Position numbers and translations under genes: made by a program
NCBI GenBank assembly: GCA_002378665.1
Contig: DFSO01000054.1
Location: 1 to 23,118 of the forward strand
DNA length: 23,118 nt
Source of the DNA: Loktanella sp. UBA3435
GTDB lineage: Bacteria > Pseudomonadota > Alphaproteobacteria > Rhodobacterales > Rhodobacteraceae
Direction: 5' to 3'
Shown here: piece after piece, positions 1-8,358 of the stretch
Numbering within the stretch: the stretch's first letter is position 1
Layout: each line of letters opens with the position of its first letter
Notes under the pieces: model-generated
Databases searched by the model: none
What the model saw: only the letters and a program-made list of their open reading frames with translations
Told to the model about the DNA's origin: nothing

Positions 1-2
1 TC

Positions 3-176
3 GATAGCGAAGGCCGCGAAATTGGCATGCGCGTCTTGGCGCATCCGCATGAGACCGAGCAGCCGTTTACACGCAGCCTAGTGGTCAGTGGCCCGCTACC
101 ACAGACAGTCTACATAACGGCAAGATGTAGCGTTGATGGATGGGCCGAACAGCTGTTTGAGGTCTCACTTAAGTAG
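3..176 (+). CDS. C-terminal fragment of an unidentified protein
   Basis: An open frame enters from the left edge and runs 57 codons to a TAG at 174-176. It contains MRVLAHPHETEQPFTRSL near its start and ends FEVSLK. Its 5' part lies outside the window, so no signal peptide or domain can be judged. Codon use fits the neighbours, and the stop lies inside the same 24-bp element that closes the isomerase gene at 8340, which supports it being a real gene end. I do not recognise the family. It is convergent with the MoxR operon, with only 8 bp between the two stop codons. Confidence 0.6.
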   Translation, partial: DSEGREIGMRVLAHPHETEQPFTRSLVVSGPLPQTVYITARCSVDGWAEQLFEVSLK

Positions 177-194
177 GATGGGTTTTAACCCATC
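171..194. repeat. Palindromic stop-codon/terminator repeat, copy 1
   Basis: The core GATGGGTTTTAACCCATC is a perfect inverted repeat between convergent genes. The 24 bp from 171 to 194, including the AAG-TAG that ends the upstream + strand gene, are identical to 8335-8358. In this copy the stem can extend outward (GTAGGATGGG against CCCATCCTCC, one mismatch). The TAA stop of the - strand gene (187-185) lies inside the palindrome. It probably acts as a bidirectional terminator, but there is no long T tract after the stem. Confidence 0.75.
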
Positions 195-2260
195 CTCCGT
201 CCTTCGCGCAGCCACGCGCCAACAGTAAGCAGTGCCGCCAGCATCAAAAATGCCCAAGCGGGCAACAACGGGTTGATTGTCACATCGGCAGTTTGGAATG
301 CCGCTCGCGGTGTGATTCCGATCCAGCCGCGCCCTGCGGCAGGACGCCCTTCGCGCACGTTACGCACGGCAAAATCACCATCAGAGATGTTGAGAATGCC
401 ACCACGGGTGCTGTCGACGGCAGGCTGCACGATCTCGCCCGTTGCAATGGTTTGCTCAAACTCGCGCGGTGCTGCGGGCCCAAGGGCGATCACGCTTTCC
501 ACGTCTCCTTCGCGCAGGCGGTAAAGGCCGACTTCAGGGGCGTCCCACAGTGTCTCGAAACGACCGGGGCTGACCTCATTGAGGGCCAAATCAGTCTCGG
601 TTCCATCAGGGTGCGTGACGGTCACGTCGCCGATTTCGGTCCCAATAGTGCGGCGAATAATCCGCATCGTTTGACCCGTTGGTTCGGCTGTCAGCGCCTC
701 TTCTTCAAGGTCAGGTTCTTTCATCATCCAATGGGCAAGCCTGCGCAACAGTTCAAGCTGCGGCCCGCCGCCCTCAAACCCGCGATCCCAAAGCCATGAC
801 TGATCGGACGCAATCAGCGCCACCCGCCCGTTGCCAACACGGTCGAGCGTCAGAAGGGGGCGATCATCAAGGCCTGACATCACGGTGGTCGCCGTGTCTG
901 GCACCAGCACATCAACAAGGCGGAACCAGCGGCCCCAATTCGCACCTTCACCGTCGGGATTGGCATAAAGCGCCTCAAGCCCTGCGGTCACAGGATGTCT
1001 GTCACCGATGTCGGTGACTTGCGGTGTAAAGCCCTCTTCAAACACCCGCGCTGTCGGCGCGCCAGGGAGGATTTGCCCCAGAGGTGAGCGATATATGCTC
1101 TCCGCGCCGCCATATTCGGGACCAGAGGAAATGAGCACAGCGCCGCCTTCTTCAACATAGTTGCGGATGTTGTCGAGGTATTCGTTTGGCAGAATGCCGC
1201 GCCGCCGATAGCGATCAAAAATGATCAGATCAAAGTCGGTGATCTTTTCCAAGAAGAGTTCGCGGGTTGGAAAGGCGATGAGGGATAATTCATCCACTGG
1301 CACGCCATCTTGCTTTTCTGGCGGTCGCAGAATGGTAAAGTGTACGAGGTCCACAGCGGCGTCTGATTTCAACAAGTTCCGCCAAGTCCGCTCGCCCGCG
1401 TGTGGTTCGCCAGAGACCAGCAAAACCCGCAAGCGGTCGCGCACGCCGTTAATTTGCACCACCGCGCCGTTGTTGCGATCCGTCAACTCGCCCACCACAG
1501 CCGGGGTCGCGAACTGCACCACGTTCATGCCGCCGTGGGGTAAGTCCAGCGGCAATTCGATGTCTTGGCCCGTGGGCACTTGGAACGACATTGGCGTGTC
1601 ACCGTCGATTGAGATCGACAGTGGTACGATGGCTCCAGCCTCGGGCGCGGCACCTTGGTCTTCGATCCGCAAAGTCAGCGTGATCGTCTCGCCCATGATC
1701 GCAAATGCAGGCGCGTTGGAGACAACGAGCCTGCGGTCCCAATCCTCAGGTTGACCCGTCAGGATCGTGTGGAACGGTGCGGGCAGGGGCGGTGTGCGGG
1801 CCATGTCATGCACGCGTCCGTCCGTGATCGCCACGATGCCAGCGATGCGGGCTTGCGGCTCGTTGGCCAAAGCCGCGGATAGGGCGGTCATCAATTCGGT
1901 GCCACCGTCGCCCTCGGCATCATTAACAGGTACGACGCGCAATTCGGTATTGGGCATCCGCGCCAATTGTCCGCTTAAGGTTTCCAAGGCAGTTGCTGAT
2001 TGTTCGGGACGGTCGGAGATGCGCTGGCTTGCAGATTCGTCGACCAAGGCAATCACGATGTCGCTTAGTGGGGCGCGGTCCTCGGATTGTACTGACGGGT
2101 TCGCCACCGCGGCCAAAATCGCGATAGCCGCCAAGGCCCGCAACCACCATCCTGCAAGTCTGCGCCAAACCGCCAAAGCCACGCCAAATAGCGCCAGTCC
2201 AGCCAGCACATAAAGCGCCACCATCGGCACCAGCGGATCAAGGATCAAAGTTTCCGTCAT
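185..2260 (-). CDS. Membrane protein with VWA-like and GATase1-like domains (MoxR operon, gene 4)
   Basis: This 691-residue protein has two N-terminal membrane segments (about 11-32 and 38-54) and one near the C-terminus (about 665-684), so most of it should face the periplasm. Residues 66-150 look like a von Willebrand A domain with a DxSxS metal site (DESAS, 74-78) and a later TDG. A second alpha/beta domain at about 275-400 resembles a class I glutamine amidotransferase fold (LLVSGEPHAGERTWRNLL, then LISSGPEYGG). The usual nucleophile Cys is absent, so I infer a non-catalytic binding domain. The start is 3 bp past the stop of the DUF4159 gene, so the two are surely co-transcribed. The family sits beside MoxR, DUF58 and DUF4159 genes in many alphaproteobacteria. 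No biochemical role is established to my knowledge. Confidence 0.8.
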   Translation of the reverse strand: MTETLILDPLVPMVALYVLAGLALFGVALAVWRRLAGWWLRALAAIAILAAVANPSVQSEDRAPLSDIVIALVDESASQRISDRPEQSATALETLSGQLARMPNTELRVVPVNDAEGDGGTELMTALSAALANEPQARIAGIVAITDGRVHDMARTPPLPAPFHTILTGQPEDWDRRLVVSNAPAFAIMGETITLTLRIEDQGAAPEAGAIVPLSISIDGDTPMSFQVPTGQDIELPLDLPHGGMNVVQFATPAVVGELTDRNNGAVVQINGVRDRLRVLLVSGEPHAGERTWRNLLKSDAAVDLVHFTILRPPEKQDGVPVDELSLIAFPTRELFLEKITDFDLIIFDRYRRRGILPNEYLDNIRNYVEEGGAVLISSGPEYGGAESIYRSPLGQILPGAPTARVFEEGFTPQVTDIGDRHPVTAGLEALYANPDGEGANWGRWFRLVDVLVPDTATTVMSGLDDRPLLTLDRVGNGRVALIASDQSWLWDRGFEGGGPQLELLRRLAHWMMKEPDLEEEALTAEPTGQTMRIIRRTIGTEIGDVTVTHPDGTETDLALNEVSPGRFETLWDAPEVGLYRLREGDVESVIALGPAAPREFEQTIATGEIVQPAVDSTRGGILNISDGDFAVRNVREGRPAAGRGWIGITPRAAFQTADVTINPLLPAWAFLMLAALLTVGAWLREGRRMG

Positions 2261-2263
2261 GCG

Positions 2264-5023
2264 CTATTGTCCCAGTCGATCAAGCAGTGCGGGCACATGC
2301 ACCTGATCCGATTTATAATTGCCTGTCAGCACATGCATGACCAGATTGACGCCAAAGCGCAGCGCATATTCACGCTGCTTTTCACCGGCCGTGCCGCGCC
2401 CGACAGGGAACATGCGGTTGCCATTACCGTCCACGGCCCATGCGCGCGCCCAGTCGTTGCCGCCGATAACCACTGGTGTGACCCCGTCGTTAAGATTGCG
2501 GAACGGCATCTCCTCGGCTTGCTCTGCACCAACAGGGGCTGCTTCGACCCAAATGTCGCGGCTGGCGTAGCGACCAGGGAAATCTTGCAAAAGGTAGAAC
2601 GTACGGGTCAAAACGTGGTCGGCTGGGATCGGTTCAATCGCAGGAATATCGAGGCCGCGCGCGATGGCTTGTAGCTTTTGCCCCTCAGGGCTGCCAGAGC
2701 CAAACCGTGCCTGATCCGCATCGCGTGTATCAAAAAGGATCATGCCACCTGTGCGCAAATAGCGGTTCAGCTTGCCGAAGGCTTCGCGGCTTGGCAGCGG
2801 TTGGTTTGCGGTCACGGGCCAGTAGATGAATGGAAAAAACGCCAGTTCGTCGGTCTCAAGGTTCACGCCTACTGGATTTGCAGGCTCGATAGACGTGCGT
2901 TGGAAAAGCGTTTGCGACAGCCCAAGCAGCCCCGCCGCTGAGATATCGTCTGTCTCTATATCACCCGTTTGCACATAGGCCAGCACGACGTTTGCTGTGG
3001 CTGCAATGGCTTTGGCGTCATCTGACTGGGCTTGGGCATCGGGGGTGAAAGCCATGAACGCAAGAAGGGTCACTGCGGTGACATCGCCGGGCGGCCCACG
3101 CAGGCGACCGCCGACAAGCAGAGAGGCGATGATGTCGACGGACAGGAGGCCGAGTGCTGCGGCGAGAAGCCAGCCTTTGAGGGCGGTTTCTCGCACCACA
3201 CCTAGGCCTTCGACCACGATACGGGCAGGCCATGCGGCGACTGAGAGTGTCGTGTCGGGAGCAATGACATTGACCGCGATTTGCTGGTCAGCGTCCGCAT
3301 AAAGCCCGGGGGTCAGGTCAGGGCCCGCAATGCCCTTAGCAATCAACGCTCCGTCAACACCAGCAAGGGTCGTGCCGTCTTGCAGTTGTCCGAAACCGTT
3401 CAACACATTGCGCGGTAACCACGTCGTGCCAGCCAGCGCCTCAGCCTCAACTGTGGCGGGACGTGTCGAAACAGCGAGCCGTTCGAGCATTTGCACAAAC
3501 AGGCCAGAGAGCGGCAAAGTCGACCATTCGGCGTTGGCTGTCACATGCACAAGGACAACCTGACCGAGGCCAAGCTCTTTGAGCGTCACAAGCGGTGTGC
3601 CATCGGCCAATTGGGCGATCACGCGAGAGGCGAGGGTTGGATCAGGCTGCGCCATGACTTGGCTGGTGACGGTCACCTCGTCGGCAATGGACAGGCCAAA
3701 GAACGGGGAATCTTCTGAAAAAGGTGCGAGCGCTTTTGGCTCTCCCCAACTCATTGCGCCACCGACACTACGGCCACCTGCACGCAAGCGCACAGGCAAA
3801 AGTGGGTCTTCGGTGGTGGTGCCAAGGTCGGAAGCGGCAAGGCGCGGTCCCGCAAAGCGCAGCAACATCCCGCCACGATCAACCCAGTCGATTAGGCCTT
3901 CGGTCTCAATGCCTGTCAGTGTGGCCACATCGGCAAGAACGATCACGTCAGGGTTGGCCAGAAGGACATCACCCAATGTGCCGTTAATAATGTCGGCGGT
4001 CGGCTGCAAGGCCTCGCGCAGGTAGTGCAACGGCGAGAGCAGATCGAGGCCCTCACGGTCGTCACCGCCAGCAATCAGTGCGATTTCACGGCGCTTTAGC
4101 GCGTCGTCTGTCAGGCTCACGGAGCCAGCGGATCTTTGGCCCGCAATCTCGAAACGCGTAACCCGGTTGCGCAGTTCGGGGGGCAAAACGAGGGCGGTCT
4201 CGGTCACCGCTTCGCCTGCTGCGAAATTCAGGTCCACCGTTTGCAGCAGACGTTCGACGCCTGCAGGGTCAAGGCCGATGGCGGTGACAGGTGCAACAAC
4301 GGCGTTGCCGATAGGCGTGCGCACGGCAGAGACGATGATGTTGCCCTCATCGTAGCGTGCGGGACGCAAGCCAAAGGTCGGGCGCGGCGATTGGAAAACG
4401 GTGACAGGGCCGTGGGCCTCAAAGGCGGCCAGTAAATCGTTGCGCCCATCCCAATCGATACCGTCTGACATCCAGAAGGTCTCGAAATTGTCAGCCTGAT
4501 TGTCGATCCACGTGATGCTACCCACGCTTGGTTGCCAAGGTTGCGGTTGCAGATTGGCAAGTTTGTTGCGCCAATCGCCGGGTGCTGCAAAGGGCAGGTC
4601 GCCCACGGGAAGATCGGCGAGGTTCACGATTGCGACGCGTCTGTCAGCCGCTGCCGCTTCGGTCAGCAAACCGTCCACGCGGTCCATTTGCGCTGTCCAG
4701 CTAGGCGCACCAGCCCATGATCCGTCGAGCGCGATCACCAGATCGCCAGCCCCACCACGGCTGTCTGATGGATTTAAGACAGGCCCTGCAAAACCGACGA
4801 TCAGGGCCGCAACAGCCATTAGGCGCAGCAGCAAAAGCCACCAAGGAGTGCGGTCAGTTTGGCTCTCTGCGTCAGTAAGGCCGAGTAAAAGTGCGACGCC
4901 TGGAAAGCGGCGTTTGATAGGCGCGGGCGGCACGGCACGCAGGAACAGCCAAAGGATCGGTAGCGCGATGAGGCCAAGCAAAAGGAGCGGGCTGATGAAG
5001 CCAAGGGGGCCGAGTGTCCACAT
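2264..5023 (-). CDS. BatA-like N-terminus / DUF4159 membrane protein (MoxR operon, gene 3)
   Basis: A 919-residue protein. The N-terminus has two membrane helices (about 10-30 and 61-80) typical of the BatA / aerotolerance-regulator N-terminal domain. A VWA-like region follows (DLVIALDGSWAG) whose metal site is degenerate, reading DGSWA rather than DxSxS. Further hydrophobic segments occur at about 625-643 and 648-666, and the second ends in a signal-peptidase-like AQAQS. The last 250 residues match the DUF4159 type (FFPFIYWP, GGMILFDTRDAD, RTFYLLQDFPGRY). The start ATG at 5023 has an AAAGGA upstream. It lies 55 bp after DUF58 and 3 bp before the next gene. Related Bat proteins work with MoxR ATPases in envelope protein maturation or stress tolerance; that role here is inference. 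Confidence 0.85.
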   Translation of the reverse strand: MWTLGPLGFISPLLLLGLIALPILWLFLRAVPPAPIKRRFPGVALLLGLTDAESQTDRTPWWLLLLRLMAVAALIVGFAGPVLNPSDSRGGAGDLVIALDGSWAGAPSWTAQMDRVDGLLTEAAAADRRVAIVNLADLPVGDLPFAAPGDWRNKLANLQPQPWQPSVGSITWIDNQADNFETFWMSDGIDWDGRNDLLAAFEAHGPVTVFQSPRPTFGLRPARYDEGNIIVSAVRTPIGNAVVAPVTAIGLDPAGVERLLQTVDLNFAAGEAVTETALVLPPELRNRVTRFEIAGQRSAGSVSLTDDALKRREIALIAGGDDREGLDLLSPLHYLREALQPTADIINGTLGDVLLANPDVIVLADVATLTGIETEGLIDWVDRGGMLLRFAGPRLAASDLGTTTEDPLLPVRLRAGGRSVGGAMSWGEPKALAPFSEDSPFFGLSIADEVTVTSQVMAQPDPTLASRVIAQLADGTPLVTLKELGLGQVVLVHVTANAEWSTLPLSGLFVQMLERLAVSTRPATVEAEALAGTTWLPRNVLNGFGQLQDGTTLAGVDGALIAKGIAGPDLTPGLYADADQQIAVNVIAPDTTLSVAAWPARIVVEGLGVVRETALKGWLLAAALGLLSVDIIASLLVGGRLRGPPGDVTAVTLLAFMAFTPDAQAQSDDAKAIAATANVVLAYVQTGDIETDDISAAGLLGLSQTLFQRTSIEPANPVGVNLETDELAFFPFIYWPVTANQPLPSREAFGKLNRYLRTGGMILFDTRDADQARFGSGSPEGQKLQAIARGLDIPAIEPIPADHVLTRTFYLLQDFPGRYASRDIWVEAAPVGAEQAEEMPFRNLNDGVTPVVIGGNDWARAWAVDGNGNRMFPVGRGTAGEKQREYALRFGVNLVMHVLTGNYKSDQVHVPALLDRLGQ

Positions 5024-5078
5024 TATAGGCTATCCTTTGTGGCGGCCCGAACGTTCGTATTGGTCAGAAGGAAAGAGG

Positions 5079-5951
5079 TCATACCGACCTCGCGAGTGCT
5101 TGGTAGAGCCACAAAAGGGCGGAGGTGGCAGGCGCGTTTGTGTGGTGGGTGTGGAACTGCCAACCTGTTGTGCGGGCGAGATGGGTGAGGCGGTCTTTGC
5201 GTTCGGCCAGTCGCTCAAGGTAGCGGGTTTTCAGGTCGCCCGCTTGCAGGGTTTCGTGTTGCAAGCCCCCTTGCATGGATTGGAAAATGGTGCGCCCGTT
5301 GAAGGGGAAGGTTTCCTCTTGTGGGTCAAGGATTTGCAGCATGACGCCGCGGACGCCAAGATCGGCTGCCTTGAGAAGGGCGGTTTCAAACGCGTCGATG
5401 TTGCCCATGAAGTCAGAGACAAATAGCGCACGTGAATGGGGCAACATGCCAGAGGTTTCGGGCGTGCCGTAGTCGGCGGTCTCGTCTTGCGAGAGGATAT
5501 TCGCAAGCTTGGTGATTTGGGATCCCCCGCGACGCGGCGGGAGTGTTTCGCCAGTGAGGCCGACACGTTCGCCGCCACGGATCAGCAGGATCGCGGTCGC
5601 AAGTGCGACAGTGCGCGCGCGGGTGGATTTGCTGGGCAGATTGTCGGCGGAAGCGAAAGACATCGAGGCCGATTGGTCTACCCAAATCATCACCGACTGC
5701 GCGATCTGCCATTCCTTGTCAGCGACAAAGTTTGTGTCGGCACGCGCCGACCTGCGCCAGTCGATGCTGCGTAAATCGTCGCCCGCTTGGGCCGTGCGGT
5801 ATTGCCAAAACGTATCGCCCATACCCGCGCGTCTGCGTCCGTGATCGCCCAACAGAACCGTCGTTGCCAAATGTTCTGCCCCCGCCAAAAGGGCGGGCAG
5901 CGTGCTGGCGGCGATTTCGGCCTGACTGCGGAGATCGAGCGAAGTTGTCAC
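5079..5951 (-). CDS. DUF58 domain protein (MoxR operon, gene 2)
   Basis: A 290-residue soluble protein with the DUF58 hallmark GDDLRSIDWRRSAR at about 57-70 and a VWA-like metal motif DQSAS at 92-96. DUF58 proteins are the usual partner of MoxR AAA+ ATPases and probably present substrates or act as adaptors. The start is GTG at 5951, inside a GTGA overlap with the MoxR stop, so translation is coupled. No membrane segment is evident, unlike many DUF58 proteins that carry two N-terminal helices. The product is therefore probably cytoplasmic, paired with the membrane-bound proteins encoded downstream. Confidence 0.92.
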   Translation of the reverse strand: MTTSLDLRSQAEIAASTLPALLAGAEHLATTVLLGDHGRRRAGMGDTFWQYRTAQAGDDLRSIDWRRSARADTNFVADKEWQIAQSVMIWVDQSASMSFASADNLPSKSTRARTVALATAILLIRGGERVGLTGETLPPRRGGSQITKLANILSQDETADYGTPETSGMLPHSRALFVSDFMGNIDAFETALLKAADLGVRGVMLQILDPQEETFPFNGRTIFQSMQGGLQHETLQAGDLKTRYLERLAERKDRLTHLARTTGWQFHTHHTNAPATSALLWLYQALARSV

Positions 5952-6955
5952 GCGGCGGCGGCCTTTACCTTGGTGATCTCAGCTGCGACAGCGTTGATGA
6001 TGCTGGTCACGGTTTCACCACGTGCGCGGGCCGCAAATGACAGCGCCATACGGTGTTCGAGAACAGGCACAGCCATTGCCATGACGTCCTCGGCGGAGGG
6101 GGCGAGGCGGCCTTCGAGTAGCGCTTGTGCACGGACGGTGAGCATCAGCGCTTGGGCCGCACGTGGCCCCGGTCCCCAGCTTACCGCATTGCGCACGATG
6201 TCGGATGCACTCTCGTCAGGGCGGCACGCGCGAACCAGATCGAGGATCATCTCAACGATATTATCGCCGACAGGCATACGGCGCAGGATCGTCTGCGCCT
6301 CTAGCAATTCGGCTGCGGTGAAGACTTGCGTGGCTTCTTCCTCTTCCGTGCCAGTCGTGGCGATTAGAATGTCACGCTCGGTGGCGCGGTCAGGGTAGGG
6401 CACGTCGATTTGCACAAGAAAGCGGTCAAGTTGCGCTTCTGGCAACGGATAGGTGCCCTCTTGCTCAATCGGGTTTTGCGTGGCCAAAACGTGGAACGGC
6501 ACACCAAGGGGGCGGTGTTCGCCCGCAATCGTGACTTCCTTTTCCTGCATCGCTTGCAAAAGCGCGGACTGGGTACGCGGCGAGGCGCGGTTAATCTCGT
6601 CGGCCATCAAAAGCTGGCAGAACACCGGACCTTCGACAAAACGAAACGCACGAGAGCCGTCTTTGGCGGTATCAAGAATTTCGGAGCCCAAGATATCGGC
6701 AGGCATCAGGTCGGGGGTGAACTGAATGCGATTGCCGTGCAGGCCCATCACTGTAGAGAGCGTATCGACAAGGCGGGTCTTTCCCAAACCGGGCAAACCA
6801 ACCAAAACCGCATGTCCGCCACAGATCAACGCAGTGAGGGTCAGATCAACGACGCGGGGCTGCCCGATGAACCGTTTGCCGATGCTGGCACGGGCTGCGG
6901 CCAATTTGGTCCCTAGTTTTTCGATATCGGTGACCAATTGATCGGGGTTTACCAT
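5948..6955 (-). CDS. MoxR-family AAA+ ATPase (operon gene 1)
   Basis: A 335-residue AAA+ ATPase of normal MoxR length. Walker A is GLPGLGKT (53-60), Walker B LLMADE (115-120), and sensor 1 sits in ATQNPIEQEGTYPLPEAQLD (158-177), which is diagnostic for MoxR. A sensor-2 arginine follows in GPGPRAAQAL. MoxR proteins are chaperone-like ATPases that act on VWA proteins, for example in metal insertion or complex assembly. The ATG at 6955 is preceded by a good GGAG about 9 bases upstream. It is the first gene of a four-gene operon (MoxR, DUF58, DUF4159, VWA/GATase-like), diverging from a DUF1285 gene 69 bp away. The substrate is not known. Confidence 0.95.
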   Translation of the reverse strand: MVNPDQLVTDIEKLGTKLAAARASIGKRFIGQPRVVDLTLTALICGGHAVLVGLPGLGKTRLVDTLSTVMGLHGNRIQFTPDLMPADILGSEILDTAKDGSRAFRFVEGPVFCQLLMADEINRASPRTQSALLQAMQEKEVTIAGEHRPLGVPFHVLATQNPIEQEGTYPLPEAQLDRFLVQIDVPYPDRATERDILIATTGTEEEEATQVFTAAELLEAQTILRRMPVGDNIVEMILDLVRACRPDESASDIVRNAVSWGPGPRAAQALMLTVRAQALLEGRLAPSAEDVMAMAVPVLEHRMALSFAARARGETVTSIINAVAAEITKVKAAAA

Positions 6956-7024
6956 GACAATGCTCCTGTTACGCCTATATGCTTATAACAACAGATTAGC
7001 GCGATGACCCCAATGGGAAAAACA
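6956..7024. promoter_or_regulatory. Short divergent promoter region between MoxR and DUF1285 genes
   Basis: These 69 bp separate divergent genes and must carry promoters for both unless transcription enters from further away. An AT-rich stretch (TATATGCTTATAACAACAG, from 6977) contains possible -10 elements on either strand, such as TATAAC at 6984-6989. No convincing -35 element or operator is visible. Confidence 0.3.
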
Positions 7025-7603
7025 ATGTCAGAACAAAAGATCGTTACTCCGAGTGCCGAAAGTATCGCAACTGCTGCGCGAGCGGCGAAAAAAGGCGGTT
7101 TGCCGCCAGTGCATCTGTGGAATCCAAAGTTTTGCGGCGATCTGGATATGCGGATTGCACGGGACGGGACGTGGTTTTATCTTGGTACGCCGATTGGACG
7201 GCCCGAACTGGTCAAGCTCTTCTCGACGATTCTACGCCGTGATGGCGATGATTACTTCCTCGTGACCCCTGTCGAGAAGGTCGGAATTACGGTTGATGAT
7301 GCGCCGTTTGTGGCGGTGGATTTCAACCGCAAAGGTGACGCGCTGGTGTTTGAAACCAATGCTGGCGATTTCGTGGAGGCGGGGCCAGATGCGCCGATCC
7401 GCGTGGTGCGTGACCCCGAAACGGGGGAGCCCGCGCCCTACGTTTTGGTGCGCGCGAACCTTGAGGCGCTGATTGACCGCAAGTCGTTTTACAGGCTCGT
7501 CGAAATTGGAGAAGAGCAAGATGTCGAAGGTGTGCTTTGGTTTGGCGTGATGTCCAAGGGGGCGTTCTTCCCGATCATTCCAGCGGCGGAGTTGCATGCA
7601 TGA
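7025..7603 (+). CDS. DUF1285 domain protein
   Basis: About 192 residues. The core LPPVHLWNPKFCGDLDMRI, followed by GTWFYLGTPIGRPELVKLFS and FLVTPVEKVGITVDDAPF, is the typical DUF1285 signature, and the length matches the family. The function is unknown. The gene is commonly beside moxR in alphaproteobacteria, as it is here. In-frame ATGs occur at 7004, 7013 and 7025. I prefer 7025, which gives MSEQKIV and has GGGA 6 bases upstream; the other starts lack a ribosome site. The stop overlaps the ATG of the isomerase gene (ATGA at 7600-7603), so the two are translationally coupled. Confidence 0.88.
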   Translation: MSEQKIVTPSAESIATAARAAKKGGLPPVHLWNPKFCGDLDMRIARDGTWFYLGTPIGRPELVKLFSTILRRDGDDYFLVTPVEKVGITVDDAPFVAVDFNRKGDALVFETNAGDFVEAGPDAPIRVVRDPETGEPAPYVLVRANLEALIDRKSFYRLVEIGEEQDVEGVLWFGVMSKGAFFPIIPAAELHA

Positions 7604-8340
7604 AGACCTGCGCGAACCTGACGATGTTGTTTACAGAGCTGCCGTTCTTGGAACGGTTCGGAGCGGCGAAGCAGGCAGGGTTTGACGCGGTGGAGGTGCT
7701 ATTTCCATACGATGTTGCGGTGCCTGATATGCTCGACATGATGGCGCGCAATGAATTGCCGCTGGCGCTGATCAACTGCCCACCGCCTAATTATACAGGG
7801 GGCGAACGGGGCTTTGCCGCCGTTGTCGGCTCGCGGTTTCAGCAAGATTTCAAGCGGGCCGCGCGATACGCAAAGGCACTGGGCGCGCAGCATTTGCATA
7901 TCATGGCGGGGGCTGCCGAGGGGGCAGAGGCGCGGGCCTGTTTTGTTGATAATTTGCGTTGGGCTGCGGCAGAGGCACCCAGTCAAAGCCTGACGATTGA
8001 GCCGATTAATCGCGACGACATGCCCGGTTATTTCTTGTGCAATTTCGACGAGGGCAAGGCGATTGTCGAAGAGGTAAATGCGCCGAACTTACGCCTACAA
8101 TTCGACGCCTATCACGCGCAGAAAATCACGGGCGATGTGTTGGGCACTTGGGGACGTGTCCGCGATGTGGTGGTGCATGTGCAGGTAGGGCAAACGCCGC
8201 ACCGTACAGCACCAGACCAAGGTGATATCGACTTTGACGCGTTTTTTGCGCAGTTGAAAAAGGACGGCTACAATGGCTGGATCAGCGGCGAATACATCCC
8301 CGCTGATCGCACCGAGTTGAGTTTAGGCTGGATCAAGTAG
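7600..8340 (+). CDS. Hydroxypyruvate isomerase-like TIM-barrel enzyme
   Basis: A 246-residue sugar isomerase/AP-endonuclease-like TIM barrel, full length for the Hyi/OtnI family. It starts MKTCANLTMLF. The acidic and histidine motifs expected around the metal site are present: TIEPINRDDMPGYFL, LRLQFDAYHAQ, VVHVQVGQTPHR and GWISGEY. The family interconverts hydroxypyruvate and tartronate semialdehyde, or isomerises 2-oxo-tetronates. No glyoxylate- or tetronate-pathway partner is in the window, so the substrate is open. The ATG at 7600 overlaps the DUF1285 stop and is preferred over an upstream in-frame start inside that gene. The stop TAG falls within the palindromic repeat at 8335-8358. Confidence 0.88.
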   Translation: MKTCANLTMLFTELPFLERFGAAKQAGFDAVEVLFPYDVAVPDMLDMMARNELPLALINCPPPNYTGGERGFAAVVGSRFQQDFKRAARYAKALGAQHLHIMAGAAEGAEARACFVDNLRWAAAEAPSQSLTIEPINRDDMPGYFLCNFDEGKAIVEEVNAPNLRLQFDAYHAQKITGDVLGTWGRVRDVVVHVQVGQTPHRTAPDQGDIDFDAFFAQLKKDGYNGWISGEYIPADRTELSLGWIK

Positions 8341-8358
8341 GATGGGTTTTAACCCATC
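8335..8358. repeat. Palindromic stop-codon/terminator repeat, copy 2
   Basis: Identical over 24 bp to 171-194, in the same orientation and again including AAG-TAG, here the end of the isomerase gene. The palindrome GATGGGTTTTAACCCATC spans 8341-8358. The TGA of the convergent VWA gene (8359-8357) overlaps its right arm. Here the stem does not extend beyond the core. It probably acts as a two-way terminator. Confidence 0.75.

Noticed and set aside
4500..5426. 308-codon open frame on the + strand opposite the DUF4159 and DUF58 genes
   Set aside because: It is antisense to two well-supported genes, lacks any recognisable domain and reads as Arg/Ser/Pro-rich sequence typical of a high-GC shadow frame.
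171..8358. The repeated 24-bp elements as ends of a transposon or att sites
   Set aside because: No transposase or integrase lies between them, each sits exactly at convergent gene ends, and the palindrome fits a terminator better.
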